Shown here: in pieces, positions 1-7,929 of the stretch
Position numbering within the stretch: the first letter of the stretch is position 1
How the letters are laid out: each line of letters starts with the position of its first letter
Source of the DNA: Polyangiaceae bacterium
GTDB taxonomy: Bacteria > Myxococcota_A > Polyangia > Polyangiales > Polyangiaceae
Length of the DNA stretch: 64,000 nucleotides
Reading direction: 5' to 3'
Assembly: GCA_020633235.1 (NCBI GenBank)
Contig: JACKEA010000003.1
Coordinates: 806,001 to 870,000, forward strand
The notes under the pieces: generated by a model
What the model saw: the letters and a program-made list of their open reading frames with translations, nothing else
What the model was told of the DNA's origin: nothing
Databases searched by the model: none
Made by a program: the position numbers and the translations under genes

Positions 1-1230
1 GCCCGCACCCTGGGTCTCGCGCCGGAGGACGTGCGGCGCAGAAATTTCTACAGCGAGGGCGACCAGACGCACTACGCCGAAGACGTGCGCGACGCCGAGC
101 GCATCGAACGCATCTGGACGCAGCTTTCCAAGAGTAGTGACTACGCGGCGCGGAAGCAGGAGATCGCGAAGTTCAACGCGGCGAGCCAACACAAAAAGAA
201 AGGGCTGGCCATCACCCCCGTTAAGTTCGGCATCTCCTTCACGGCCACGTTCTTCAATCAAGCCGGCGCGCTGGTGTTGGTGTACGCCGACGGCAGCGTG
301 CAGGTGAACCACGGCGGCACGGAGATGGGCCAGGGCCTGCACACCAAGATGCTGCAGGTGGCAGCGCACACGCTGGGCGTGAGCCTGGATGCCGTGCGCA
401 TGATGCCCACGCGTACCGACAAGGTGCCCAACACCTCGGCCACGGCGGCCTCCAGCGGCTCGGATCTCAACGGCGCCGCGGTGAAGGCGGCCTGCGAGAC
501 CATTCGCGAACGGCTCGCGGGCGTGGCCGCGCTGGAGCTCGGGGTGAGCGCGGAAGACGTGGCCTTCGAGGATGGTCAGGTCTTCGCCCGCGGTGAGCCC
601 GAAAAGAAGCTCGCCTTCTCGGACGTCACCCACCGGGCCTACATGGCACGCATCCCGCTGTTTTCTTCCGGCTTCTACAGGACGCCGGAGATCTACTTCG
701 ACAAGGCGAGCGGCACCGGCAAGCCGTTCCACTACTACGCCTACGGCGCAGCGGTGACGGAAGTGGAGGTCGACGGCTTCACCGGCATGTACGACGTCAC
801 GCGGGTGGACATTTTGCACGACGTCGGGGACTCGCTGTCACCGCTGGTGGATCGCGGCCAGGTGGAAGGCGGCTTCATCCAGGGGCTCGGCTGGCTCACG
901 CTGGAAGAGCTCCGTTGGGACGATCAGGGACGCTTCGCCACCCGCGGCGCGTCCACCTACAAGCTGCCGGGCCTGGGCGAGTGCCCGCCGGTGTTCAACG
1001 TGGAGCTTCTCGAGCGCGCGGCCGAGCCCACGGTGGTGTACGGCAGCAAGGCCGTGGGCGAGCCGCCCTTCATGCTGGCCCTCAGCGGGCGGGAAGCGCT
1101 GCGCGACGCCGTGAGCGCCTTTGGCAACGGCGGCATCGTCGAGCTCGGCTGTCCGTCCACTCCGGAGGCGGTGTACTTCGCCATCGAGCGCCTGCGCGCC
1201 ACCAGCGAGAAGAGCCGCGCGGCTCAGTAG
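1..1230 (+). CDS. xdhB: Xanthine dehydrogenase-type molybdopterin-binding subunit, 3' part
   Basis: Large, molybdenum-cofactor subunit of a xanthine dehydrogenase/molybdenum hydroxylase, which hydroxylates purines or related heterocycles. The reading frame is already open at base 1 (ARTLGLAPEDVRRRNF), so the gene begins outside the window and 409 C-terminal residues are visible. Family landmarks: VNHGGTEMGQG, the ATAASSGSDLNG cofactor-binding segment, and GSKAVGEPP near residue 350, whose Glu is the catalytic base in the family. It ends at the stop at 1228-1230, overlapping by 7 bp the stop of the convergent lipoprotein gene. Its FAD and Fe-S partners are not in view, so the substrate cannot be decided. 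The family is certain; the exact enzyme (xanthine versus another heterocycle) is inference. Confidence 0.93.
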   Translation, partial: ARTLGLAPEDVRRRNFYSEGDQTHYAEDVRDAERIERIWTQLSKSSDYAARKQEIAKFNAASQHKKKGLAITPVKFGISFTATFFNQAGALVLVYADGSVQVNHGGTEMGQGLHTKMLQVAAHTLGVSLDAVRMMPTRTDKVPNTSATAASSGSDLNGAAVKAACETIRERLAGVAALELGVSAEDVAFEDGQVFARGEPEKKLAFSDVTHRAYMARIPLFSSGFYRTPEIYFDKASGTGKPFHYYAYGAAVTEVEVDGFTGMYDVTRVDILHDVGDSLSPLVDRGQVEGGFIQGLGWLTLEELRWDDQGRFATRGASTYKLPGLGECPPVFNVELLERAAEPTVVYGSKAVGEPPFMLALSGREALRDAVSAFGNGGIVELGCPSTPEAVYFAIERLRATSEKSRAAQ

Positions 1231-1973
1231 TCTTCGCAGATGTAGGCGACCTTGCCGCCGCACGCGACCTCATGCCAGGTGCCGTCGACGCCCATCTGCA
1301 TGCAGTCCGAGGCGTCTTTTCCCACGGGCTCGGTGCTGCCCCAGTTGGTGTACACGCTGCCCACGGGGCTGCCGTTGTGACCGCCGGTCCAGAACGCCGT
1401 GCCGTCGGGCCACTCCCAGTTGCCCTCCGTGGTCCAGTCCGTAGCGCCCAGCCACACCGCACCCATCGCCAGGGACGTGGCGGTGGAGCGCAGCCAGTCG
1501 TTCTCCTGGGCATCGTTCGGGCGCGCGGGTTTCATGTTCTGGGCGATGCAATCCTCCGCCGCAACGCTGAGGGTGCTCTGCGTGGCGCAGAAGGAGTAGC
1601 CGTGGTTGTCGAACTTCTGCCCCGAGCAACCCGGAGAGCACACGCCGCCGTTGTCCGGCGTGCCGTCGCAGTCGTCGTCTACGCCGTTGCACACTTCGGC
1701 GCCGCAGCTGCCCCCCGTGCCGCTGCCGCCACCGGTGCCGGTAGTTCCCGCTGCACCTCCGGGGAAGCCGCTGTCGGTCGGAAAGCCGCCGCTGTTGCCG
1801 ATGCCGGAGGAGCCACCGCCGCCCTCGTTGCCGCTGCCGCCGCTGCCGCCCGCATCGACGTCGCCACCACCACTGCCGCTACCGGGCGGTCCGTCTCCCA
1901 CGTCTTCGCTGGACGCGCACGCACACGCGAGGCTGGCCACGACAGCCACCACGGACATGCTGCGCGCGAACAT
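1224..1973 (-). CDS. Secreted lipoprotein with MopE-type metal motif and C-type lectin-like domain
   Basis: 249 aa. The N-terminus has a signal peptide with a Cys-rich end (SLACACASS), so a lipoprotein is likely although the lipobox is not textbook. Residues about 22-90 are a Gly/Ser/Asp linker. A CNGVDDDCDGTPDNG motif follows, the pattern known from MopE-like putative metal-binding proteins. Residues about 118-249 look like a C-type lectin fold: paired Cys, WLGATD, GNWEWPDG, and the closing pattern DCMQM...WHEVACGGKVAYICE. The likely place is the outer membrane or cell surface, with a binding rather than enzymatic role. It is divergent from a beta-helix lipoprotein 35 bp away. The ligand is unknown. 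Start: the ATG at 1973 lies 7 nt after a TACGCT -10-like box, which suggests a leaderless mRNA. Confidence 0.8.
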   Translation of the reverse strand: MFARSMSVVAVVASLACACASSEDVGDGPPGSGSGGGDVDAGGSGGSGNEGGGGSSGIGNSGGFPTDSGFPGGAAGTTGTGGGSGTGGSCGAEVCNGVDDDCDGTPDNGGVCSPGCSGQKFDNHGYSFCATQSTLSVAAEDCIAQNMKPARPNDAQENDWLRSTATSLAMGAVWLGATDWTTEGNWEWPDGTAFWTGGHNGSPVGSVYTNWGSTEPVGKDASDCMQMGVDGTWHEVACGGKVAYICEDY

Positions 1974-2008
1974 CCAGGCGAGCGTAGCACGCGTGGTACG
2001 CTCGCAGC
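1974..2008. promoter_or_regulatory. Back-to-back divergent promoters in a near-perfect 22-bp palindrome
   Basis: The 35-bp gap holds a palindrome at 1981-2002 that matches its own reverse complement at 20 of 22 positions. Each arm ends in TACGCT, a plausible -10 box: at 1997-2002 for the plus gene (6 nt before its ATG) and at 1986-1981 for the minus gene (7 nt before its ATG). The plus box is preceded by TGG, an extended -10 pattern. With these distances transcription would start at or next to the start codon. The symmetry could also be an operator controlling both genes. Confidence 0.45.
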
Positions 2009-3304
2009 ATGAGGCCCGTCCTGCTCTGCTGCGTGGTGCTGCTCGTGGGCTGCAGCAGCGAAAACGGCGACGGCCCGCCGGCTGCCAGCTCCGGGGGCGC
2101 CGCGGGCTCGGCCAGCGGCGGCAGCGCCGGCACCCAGCCGAGCGACGGCGGTTTCCCGTCCGGTGGCAGCGGCGGCGCAGCGGGCATGGCCGGCAGCTCG
2201 GGCAGCGGCGCCTCCGCCGGTGCCGGAGGTTCTGGCGGCGATCCCAACTTCACCGCCGACGGCTGCTTCAAGTGGACCCAGCAGAACGCGCTCCAGGCGG
2301 CCGTCGACCAAAACGACTGCGTCGAAGTCCAACCCGGCACCTGGCTGCTCGACGCCACGGTAGCCATGAAGCCCGGCCACACGCTGCGCGGCGTGAGCGC
2401 CGCCGAGTCGATCTTGAAGGCCAACGCGGCAAGCTGGAGCTTCGGCTGCTGCGACTCCATGGTGGGCGACACCCTGCCGCCAGATCCCGCCGCCAATCCC
2501 TTCAAGGTCCAAAAGCTCACCTTGGACGGCTCCGGCGTTGCCACCTACAACGTGTGCTGTCGCGGCTACCTGGTGGAAGACTCGGTGCTGAAGAACAACC
2601 GCTGTTCCGCCATCGGCGCGGCCGGCACCGGCGTCACCGCCAAGAACAACCAGATGCTGTACAGCGCCCAGCCCACCAGCATTCCGGGCAAGGGCACCGT
2701 CAGCTGCGCGACGGGCGGCTTCGGGGGCGTGGCCGAGGGCGCCGCCATCTACTCCGAAGCCAAGGCCGCCAACTTTGGCACCGTGATCGACGGCAACGTC
2801 ATCAAGTTCAGCTTCGGCCCCGCGCTCGACGTGAACGGTGCTTGGGGCGGGACCTTCACGAACAATCAAGTCTCCGACAACACCGCCTGGGCCGCCGTCA
2901 GCTTGTACGGAGCGAGCAACTGGAAGATCACGAACAACGTCATCAGCCACCCCGGCACGGAGCCGCCCCAGCCCTATCACCCCTATTGCGCCACGGGCCC
3001 GAGCGGCGGCCACTCCGCGGGCATCTTCCTGTGCCAGGACACGGACCAGGACAACCTCGTGGTCAACGGCAATACCATCAGCGGCAACAAGACCTCGAGC
3101 TTCTACGGCATCTTGAGCGTAGGCGCCGACGAGCTGAAACCGTACTGGGCGCCGCGCAACAACACCTTCACGAACAACGACGTCTTCGGCAGCAACGTGG
3201 GCTGCGCGGACGACTTCTCCCCGGGTCAGTGGCAGACGGACAAGAACACCTGGACCGGCAACAACTGCGCCGGCGCTGCCAACACCCCGCCCAACTACTT
3301 CTGA
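2009..3304 (+). CDS. Lipoprotein with right-handed parallel beta-helix
   Basis: 431 aa. Residues 1-15 are a lipoprotein signal with lipobox LVGC, followed by a Gly/Ser/Ala-rich linker to about residue 75. The rest has the repeating texture of a pectate-lyase-like beta-helix: CVEVQPGTWLLDATV opens the solenoid, and short repeats with Asn/Val ladders recur (NNQM, DGNVIKF, TNNQVSDN, ITNNVIS, VNGNTISGN, TNNDVFG). There are several scattered Cys. This fold usually binds or cleaves polysaccharide, but no catalytic triplet can be recognised, so no enzyme is named. It probably works at the cell surface, like the divergent lectin-like lipoprotein with which it shares a promoter region. A REP-like repeat starts 9 bp after the stop. 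Confidence 0.82.
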   Translation: MRPVLLCCVVLLVGCSSENGDGPPAASSGGAAGSASGGSAGTQPSDGGFPSGGSGGAAGMAGSSGSGASAGAGGSGGDPNFTADGCFKWTQQNALQAAVDQNDCVEVQPGTWLLDATVAMKPGHTLRGVSAAESILKANAASWSFGCCDSMVGDTLPPDPAANPFKVQKLTLDGSGVATYNVCCRGYLVEDSVLKNNRCSAIGAAGTGVTAKNNQMLYSAQPTSIPGKGTVSCATGGFGGVAEGAAIYSEAKAANFGTVIDGNVIKFSFGPALDVNGAWGGTFTNNQVSDNTAWAAVSLYGASNWKITNNVISHPGTEPPQPYHPYCATGPSGGHSAGIFLCQDTDQDNLVVNGNTISGNKTSSFYGILSVGADELKPYWAPRNNTFTNNDVFGSNVGCADDFSPGQWQTDKNTWTGNNCAGAANTPPNYF

Positions 3305-3313
3305 TCCAGCTGC

Positions 3314-3343
3314 TTGTTGGTCCGGCGCGATACCCGTCGCGCC
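3314..3343 (+). repeat. REP-like dispersed repeat, copy A
   Basis: Best-formed copy of the family. It starts TTGTTGGTCC, followed by GGCGCGA, a six-base loop and TCGCGCC, a perfect 7-bp stem. It fills the gap between two convergent genes and ends on the base before the minus-strand stop codon, so it could also terminate or protect both transcripts. Confidence 0.75.
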
Positions 3344-4234
3344 TCACCAGCGCTGGGCGTCCAGGCTCGGCGCGATCGCCTCGAACCGGTCGTCGCGGAA
3401 GTCCGCGATCGCGCGGACCCGGCCGTAGCCATCTGCCAGGGGTTCGTCCCCGAAACGCACCCGATGAAGCCGGCCCTCGCGCGCAAAGAGAAGGTCGTCG
3501 TTCCGATCCCAGTCCGCCCAATCCGTCCGCCCCAAGTCGAGGCACTCTCCGCTTTTTTCGTCGAGCACCCGATGGGAAAAGGCGTACCATGGCCCATCAC
3601 GCTCGCCGATGCCGTGTAGGTGACGCTCCAAACGGAGCCGGCGCGGCTTCGGCCCGTGCTTCGCGTACACCTCGGTATCGACGTACTCCCACTTGAACGG
3701 GCGCTCGAAGGAGTAGTCGGTGCGTTTGCCCTCGGAGCGGAGCGTCCAGCCGTCGCGCAGCATCCGCAAGTGCGCGATGGGATGGTCCTCCCCCGCCCCG
3801 GCGCGGTCGCCCAAGAGCTCCACCCGCACGCGCTTGCCGAGGGAGAAGCCCTCGGCAAGCTTCGTCTGGTTCAACGGGTGGTTCAGCTGCACGCGATGGT
3901 CGTCGGCAAAGAGCCCACCGCCTCCCCAGGTGTCTCCCTTGGGCCACAGCGCCAGTGCCGTGAAGTACGGCGGTCGGCTGATCGCCGTGTACGTCAGAAA
4001 CGGCGGGCGCTGCGTGCTCGCGAAGTAGATGAAGGTCTCCCCCGAAGGAGATAGATCACTGCGCTGCTCGAACACCCGGCCCTTGAGCCACTGGCCGCGC
4101 TCGAAGGAGTCGTCCTCGCGGTTCCACGCGATCAGACGTACCTGCTTGGAGGGACCCCGGCGCAAGACCACGGCCTTCGCGGTCCGTCGCGCCAGGTGAA
4201 CGAAGAGCCGAACGCTGCTCGTCGTCGTGCCCAT
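3344..4234 (-). CDS. Conserved-looking hypothetical protein, soluble
   Basis: 296 aa, no signal peptide and no membrane segment. It is rich in Trp, Arg and Phe, with a run TYTAISRPPYFTALALWPKG and a Gly stretch (DTWGGGGLF) near residues 80-110. Blocks such as RRLRLERHLHGIG and KSGECLDLGRTDWADWDRNDDLLFAREGRLHRV suggest a beta-propeller or WD-like repetitive beta protein, but I cannot assign a family. It starts 3 bp before the stop of nothing else: the ATG at 4234 lies just downstream of the MYXO-CTERM gene's stop (4238), so the two are probably cotranscribed in the order 5881 to 3344. Function unknown. Confidence 0.7.
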   Translation of the reverse strand: MGTTTSSVRLFVHLARRTAKAVVLRRGPSKQVRLIAWNREDDSFERGQWLKGRVFEQRSDLSPSGETFIYFASTQRPPFLTYTAISRPPYFTALALWPKGDTWGGGGLFADDHRVQLNHPLNQTKLAEGFSLGKRVRVELLGDRAGAGEDHPIAHLRMLRDGWTLRSEGKRTDYSFERPFKWEYVDTEVYAKHGPKPRRLRLERHLHGIGERDGPWYAFSHRVLDEKSGECLDLGRTDWADWDRNDDLLFAREGRLHRVRFGDEPLADGYGRVRAIADFRDDRFEAIAPSLDAQRW

Positions 4235-4237
4235 TCC

Positions 4238-5881
4238 TCAGCCTTCAAGCCTGACGCCGGAACGACGCCGGAACGACGCCAGGCCGACGAGGGCCGAGAG
4301 CGCGAGGAGCCAGAGCGAGCTTGGTGCGCGCGTGGGCGCGAGCTTGCAGCCGCAGCCGGAGTCGTCGCTGGACGGGCTCGCCGAGCTTCCGCCGGAGCCC
4401 GAGGTTCCCGCGTTCCCGGCCGTAGCACCGGTGCCGCCGCCGGCGCCGCCGGGAGCGCCGCCGTCGGTGCTGCTGCCGCCGCCGGTGCCCGCGTCGCTGG
4501 TCTCGCCGCTCACCGAGTACACGTGAACCAGCGGTTGGTAATTGGGTGCATCCGCCCCCGGCGCCACCAGGTACATGCGTCGCGTGGACGGATCCCAGGC
4601 GACGCCGCCGAGCTGCCCGGCGTCGCCAAACTGGGTGAAGGTCCAGCCAGTGTAGGGGGCCACCTCCCAGGGCTTCTTCGAGCCCGAGAGCACGGCGACG
4701 TAGTCGTTCACGTCGTAGGCCCACACGAAGTAGCTGTACGGATAGGCGTGGTCGCCCTTGCCGTCGCTGTCCGGATCGAAACACCAGTCGTCCACCCCGC
4801 CGGGAGCCGGCTTGCCGACCAGTGACGGATCGCTGGTGCCGGGTCCATAACAGTACGGGCCCAGGCCCTTCTTGCCGAAGAACAGCACGCTGCGGGTGCC
4901 GTCGGCGAACAGCGCACCGAGAATGCGCATGGAGCTGTCGTTGTAGGGGATGGTCCAATTGGGGCCGCCGCTGCCCACCGGGAGGCCGCTGCGGTTTTGC
5001 GGATCGACCACGTCCACCGTGGGCACCGGCGTGCCGTTCCAGGTCTGGGTCGGCAGGTTGGAGTCCCAGGCACCCAGCGTCTGGTGGCAGTTGGCCTGGT
5101 CCGAGGTGTCTCCGCTGGTGCACGGATAGTACGCGAGCGGCTTGGACGCGATCGTGGTGCCCGCTGCCGGTTTCGCGATCAGCGCGTCCGCGTCCAAGGT
5201 GTGCAGCCCCGGCCCCGCGGAGTTCACGCTGATGATCGACCAAGGTCCGTTGCCCGCCACCACCGGCGCACCCAGCGCGGACTGCCACTCCGGGGGCACC
5301 AACGTCATGTAGGAGCCGAACAGGGTCTGCGACACGTTGCCCACCGGGTACGGGCCCGACACGCTCGGCTTCGCGAAATCCAGCGAGCCGTTCACGAACG
5401 CCGCCGCCGGTTGCGACCCGGAAGCGTCGTAGGCCACCGAGCACGCTCCGATCAGGCTGCCTTGATACACGACGTAGCTGCAAAATCCGTTACCGCTCAG
5501 CGGCGCCTTGCCGTCGCTGGGGTCGGCAAAGCCCTGCAAGATCGTCGCCGTCTGCAGGCCGTCGAGCCCTACCGTGTTGGGATCCGCCAAGCCCGGGATC
5601 GAGATCTGCGCCAAGCTCGGCGTGCTGCTCACGTAGCCCGCGGAGAGGTACCCCGACACGAACAGCGTCGGCTGATTGCCCCGCGCCGCGTCGTAGTACA
5701 CGTTGCCCGCGACGAAGCCGCTGGAGTAGTCGAAGTGATCCGTCCCATGGTCGCCCGTCGGCAGGCGGAAGGAGCCGAGGTACTCGAGGTCGGCCTCTTG
5801 GAGCAGCTTCTGCGCGCTCGCGGAGCTCGCAAAGCCGACGACCACCACCGCCACCGCTGCCCCCAAGATCGACCCGCGCAT
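4238..5881 (-). CDS. Secreted protein with MYXO-CTERM-like sorting tail
   Basis: 547 aa. Residues 1-24 are a cleavable signal peptide ending ASSASAQK. The body (about 25-450) begins LLQEADLEYLGSFRLPTGD and has motifs repeated in secreted beta-propeller-like proteins, such as FVSGYLS, GGVAWDPSTRRMYLV and the closing YQPLVHVYSV. A Gly/Ser/Asp linker follows, and then a tail with GCGC, a hydrophobic helix and FRRRSG. That tail is the signature of MYXO-CTERM proteins, which are processed and anchored at the myxobacterial surface. The start is the only Met before the signal peptide; the open frame continues upstream without a start but overlaps the YkvA gene, so it is not coding there. The molecular function is not recognised. 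Confidence 0.82.
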   Translation of the reverse strand: MRGSILGAAVAVVVVGFASSASAQKLLQEADLEYLGSFRLPTGDHGTDHFDYSSGFVAGNVYYDAARGNQPTLFVSGYLSAGYVSSTPSLAQISIPGLADPNTVGLDGLQTATILQGFADPSDGKAPLSGNGFCSYVVYQGSLIGACSVAYDASGSQPAAAFVNGSLDFAKPSVSGPYPVGNVSQTLFGSYMTLVPPEWQSALGAPVVAGNGPWSIISVNSAGPGLHTLDADALIAKPAAGTTIASKPLAYYPCTSGDTSDQANCHQTLGAWDSNLPTQTWNGTPVPTVDVVDPQNRSGLPVGSGGPNWTIPYNDSSMRILGALFADGTRSVLFFGKKGLGPYCYGPGTSDPSLVGKPAPGGVDDWCFDPDSDGKGDHAYPYSYFVWAYDVNDYVAVLSGSKKPWEVAPYTGWTFTQFGDAGQLGGVAWDPSTRRMYLVAPGADAPNYQPLVHVYSVSGETSDAGTGGGSSTDGGAPGGAGGGTGATAGNAGTSGSGGSSASPSSDDSGCGCKLAPTRAPSSLWLLALSALVGLASFRRRSGVRLEG

Positions 5882-5946
5882 GTCCGGATCATCCCGCCGC
5901 CGATGGCCCGAGGCAACCCGACGTTCGGGAACGCGCCGCGCGGGCG

Positions 5947-5976
5947 TCCGGGACGGGGCTCGCGCCGGACCAACAA
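5947..5976 (-). repeat. REP-like dispersed repeat, copy B
   Basis: Reverse-strand copy reading TTGTTGGTCCGGCGCGA then a C-rich loop; the 3' arm is decayed (TCCCGGA instead of TCGCGCC). It lies in the 104-bp gap after the YkvA stop and before the MYXO-CTERM gene. Confidence 0.7.
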
Positions 5977-5985
5977 CAGAAGTCG

Positions 5986-6420
5986 TCAGAAGTAGTCGTT
6001 CGGGTCGAGGCCCTTGTACTCGCAGTAGTCCCGGAGATCCCGACGGATGAGTCGCAGCGCGATGGCCATCATGAGCACGTCGTCCAGCTGACCGATGCCC
6101 GGGATCGCGTCGGGGATGAGATCCGACGGGCTGATGAAGTAGAGCGTGGCTGCCACGCCCACCGCCAGGCTGTACCAGCGCACCTTGCGGTAGCGCCCGG
6201 CCCAATAGTCGTCGACCAGATCCAGCAGCAAGCGCACCCGGTTGGTGAGCTTCTGCATGCGGTTCGGGACGTCCCGCAGCTTGTCGAACACGACCTGCCG
6301 AGAGTCGTGGAGCTTGTCCAGCTGCTTCAGCCGAAGCTTCTTGGTGGCGCTTCGCAGCAGCGCGATGATTCGCTTCTCGTCGGAGGTCGAGCTCATCACC
6401 TCCGCTTCTTGCTCGCCCAT
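5986..6420 (-). CDS. YkvA-family (DUF1232) small membrane protein
   Basis: 144 aa. Residues about 85-135 carry the DUF1232 signature: ISPSDLIPDAIPGIGQLDDV followed by a second hydrophobic stretch (MMAIALRLIRRDL). The N-terminal 80 residues are charged and helical. The family is widespread and its function is unknown; an inner-membrane association is likely from the hydrophobic segment VGVAATLYFISPSDLIP. Start: the ATG at 6420 has AGGGTGG upstream; a second Met eight residues on is possible but its SD would be too close. The short C-terminal tail (CEYKGLDPNDYF) is acidic and ends 10 bp before a REP-like repeat. Confidence 0.87.
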   Translation of the reverse strand: MGEQEAEVMSSTSDEKRIIALLRSATKKLRLKQLDKLHDSRQVVFDKLRDVPNRMQKLTNRVRLLLDLVDDYWAGRYRKVRWYSLAVGVAATLYFISPSDLIPDAIPGIGQLDDVLMMAIALRLIRRDLRDYCEYKGLDPNDYF

Positions 6421-6490
6421 ACGTCCACCCTACCACCCCGCGTCCCAGCGCAAACGACGCGGATCAGGACAGGGGCGATTCACCCCACTC

Positions 6491-7555
6491 TTACTGAGGG
6501 CACGCGTCGAGACGGGCGCCCTCGCGGATCCATCGCTGGATCAGCCGGAGGCGCGCGCGCGGGTCGTTGTTGTCCAGCTTCAGGTCGCCGAGGGGCATCG
6601 GCTCGCCCCGAACGAACCACTCGCGCAAGCGCTGGCTCTCCGCTGCTGGCGGCGGCGGGCACTCGCCGTCGGGACCGAAACCGACCTGGTAGCGCGTGTC
6701 GCAGACCGTCTGTGGGGCGTCGGGCGCCGTGCGGAACGAGTCCGTCTTTCGCAGCAGCTTGTACATCAGGTAGCTGTTGTCGGGCCGAAAGGGATCGACG
6801 ATGGGCATGTTCACACCCAAGCGCACGGGATTTTCCAGCACCACTCCGGTCTTGGAGCCGATCTCGGTTTCGTGCGCCGGCTTGCCGATGGCCGTCTCGC
6901 GGATGGCGTCCGCGGAGTCCAACATCAATCCCATGCGGGGCGTCTGGGAGCAGCTCCCAGTGGGGTCGTCACAGCGCTTGTGACACGCACTGCCCGTACA
7001 GCTTCCGTTCTGGAAGGCGGTGAGAATGGCGGCGCACGTCACGGGCGGATCGCTGGACGCCGCCGGCGGCGGATCCGCCTTCGCGGTTCGGAAGTCGAAC
7101 TTGAGCGGCACGGGCCCTTCCGCCAGGGAGGCGCCGTCGAAGGCGCGGAAGCCGTAGGAGTCCGCGTCCGTGGGCACCACCAGCTCCACCGTGTAGAGCA
7201 CCCCTGGAAGATACGTACCGCCGTCCGCCAGCCGGTACGAGAGCACGCGCTCCACCAAGTCGTACTCCGGTTGCAGGAACACGCCGAGGTCGGGATCTCC
7301 CGTGTACACACGGATCGACTGGCGGACCGCGGTCTCCGGCAAGAGGTAGCGGTCGAAGCGGATCTGGAGGGTGGCGTCCCGAGGCACCCCGCAATCGTCC
7401 GGGCTGCCCACACCGCAGTCGGTTCCCGTCTCGGGCGCGGGATAGACGGCCACGGCGTGGAGCGCAGGGCCTAGACCCTCGTCCAGCTCCGGCTCCCCTT
7501 GATCGCAGCCCGCCGCCAGTAGAGCGAGCGCGGTGACGGCTAGGGTACGACTCAG
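6491..7555 (-). CDS. Lipoprotein with haem-like CX4CH motif, probable CTG start
   Basis: 354 aa if it starts at the CTG overlapping the upstream stop (CTGA). This gives a short, near-ideal lipoprotein signal, MSRTLAVTALALLAAGC. No ATG, GTG or TTG lies closer than a TTG at 7630, which would add 25 polar residues in front of the signal. The mature part has a beta-sandwich-like region (LQIRFDRYLLPETAV...LPGVLYTVEL), common in myxobacterial surface lipoproteins. Around residue 200 SCTGSACHK resembles the non-canonical CX4CH haem-binding pattern of planctomycete-type cytochromes. RLREWFVRGEP and RLRLIQRWIREGA near the C-terminus are also typical of those proteins. It sits next to a multihaem cytochrome operon, so an electron-transfer role is possible but not shown. 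Confidence 0.72.
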   Translation of the reverse strand: MSRTLAVTALALLAAGCDQGEPELDEGLGPALHAVAVYPAPETGTDCGVGSPDDCGVPRDATLQIRFDRYLLPETAVRQSIRVYTGDPDLGVFLQPEYDLVERVLSYRLADGGTYLPGVLYTVELVVPTDADSYGFRAFDGASLAEGPVPLKFDFRTAKADPPPAASSDPPVTCAAILTAFQNGSCTGSACHKRCDDPTGSCSQTPRMGLMLDSADAIRETAIGKPAHETEIGSKTGVVLENPVRLGVNMPIVDPFRPDNSYLMYKLLRKTDSFRTAPDAPQTVCDTRYQVGFGPDGECPPPPAAESQRLREWFVRGEPMPLGDLKLDNNDPRARLRLIQRWIREGARLDACPQ

Positions 7556-7806
7556 CTCTCGGAATACAGGTTCAGCTGATCGCGAACCGTGTCTTCCGTC
7601 ACGCCGGTGCGGATGCTCTCCTTGAGGCAATCCGCGAGGGTGATGAGCAGGTCGTCCACGCCCTTCTCCTCGATGATCTTCGACAGCAGCCGACGGGCTT
7701 CCTTGCTGTCGTCCTCCCGGAGGAACTCGCGCACCTTCTCGACGGAGATATCTCCCTGAAAATCCAGGTACATATTTGTCAGAAGATAGCGAACCAGCTC
7801 CTTCAA
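7552..7806 (-). CDS. Small acidic protein of unknown function, TTG start
   Basis: 84 aa, highly charged and predicted helical (KELVRYLLTNMYL, VEKVREFLREDDSKEARRLL, LSKIIEEKGVDDLLITLADCL). No signal peptide and one Cys. The start is set by an unusually strong Shine-Dalgarno, AAGGAGG at 7813-7819, six bases before TTG; a GTG further upstream (7878) has no such site and would add a basic, Pro-rich N-terminus. Its stop TGA overlaps the likely CTG start of the lipoprotein downstream, so the two are translationally coupled. I do not recognise the family. The helical repeats suggest a small adaptor or regulatory protein, which is inference only. Confidence 0.75.
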   Translation of the reverse strand: MKELVRYLLTNMYLDFQGDISVEKVREFLREDDSKEARRLLSKIIEEKGVDDLLITLADCLKESIRTGVTEDTVRDQLNLYSES

Positions 7807-7929
7807 AGGGCGCCTCCTTGGAGTCCGGCGGGCAGTGGCCGGAAGGGCCTTGCCTATACCCGCCGGGTGAACGGTCACGCAAGGGGATTAGCGTGCCCGC
7901 CCCAGATTTGTGGAGTTGACGTGACGCCA

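Noticed and set aside
644..659. A TGGCACG-N4-CCGCT match to the sigma-54 consensus
   Set aside because: It lies deep inside the xdhB coding region with no gene start downstream; chance at this base composition.
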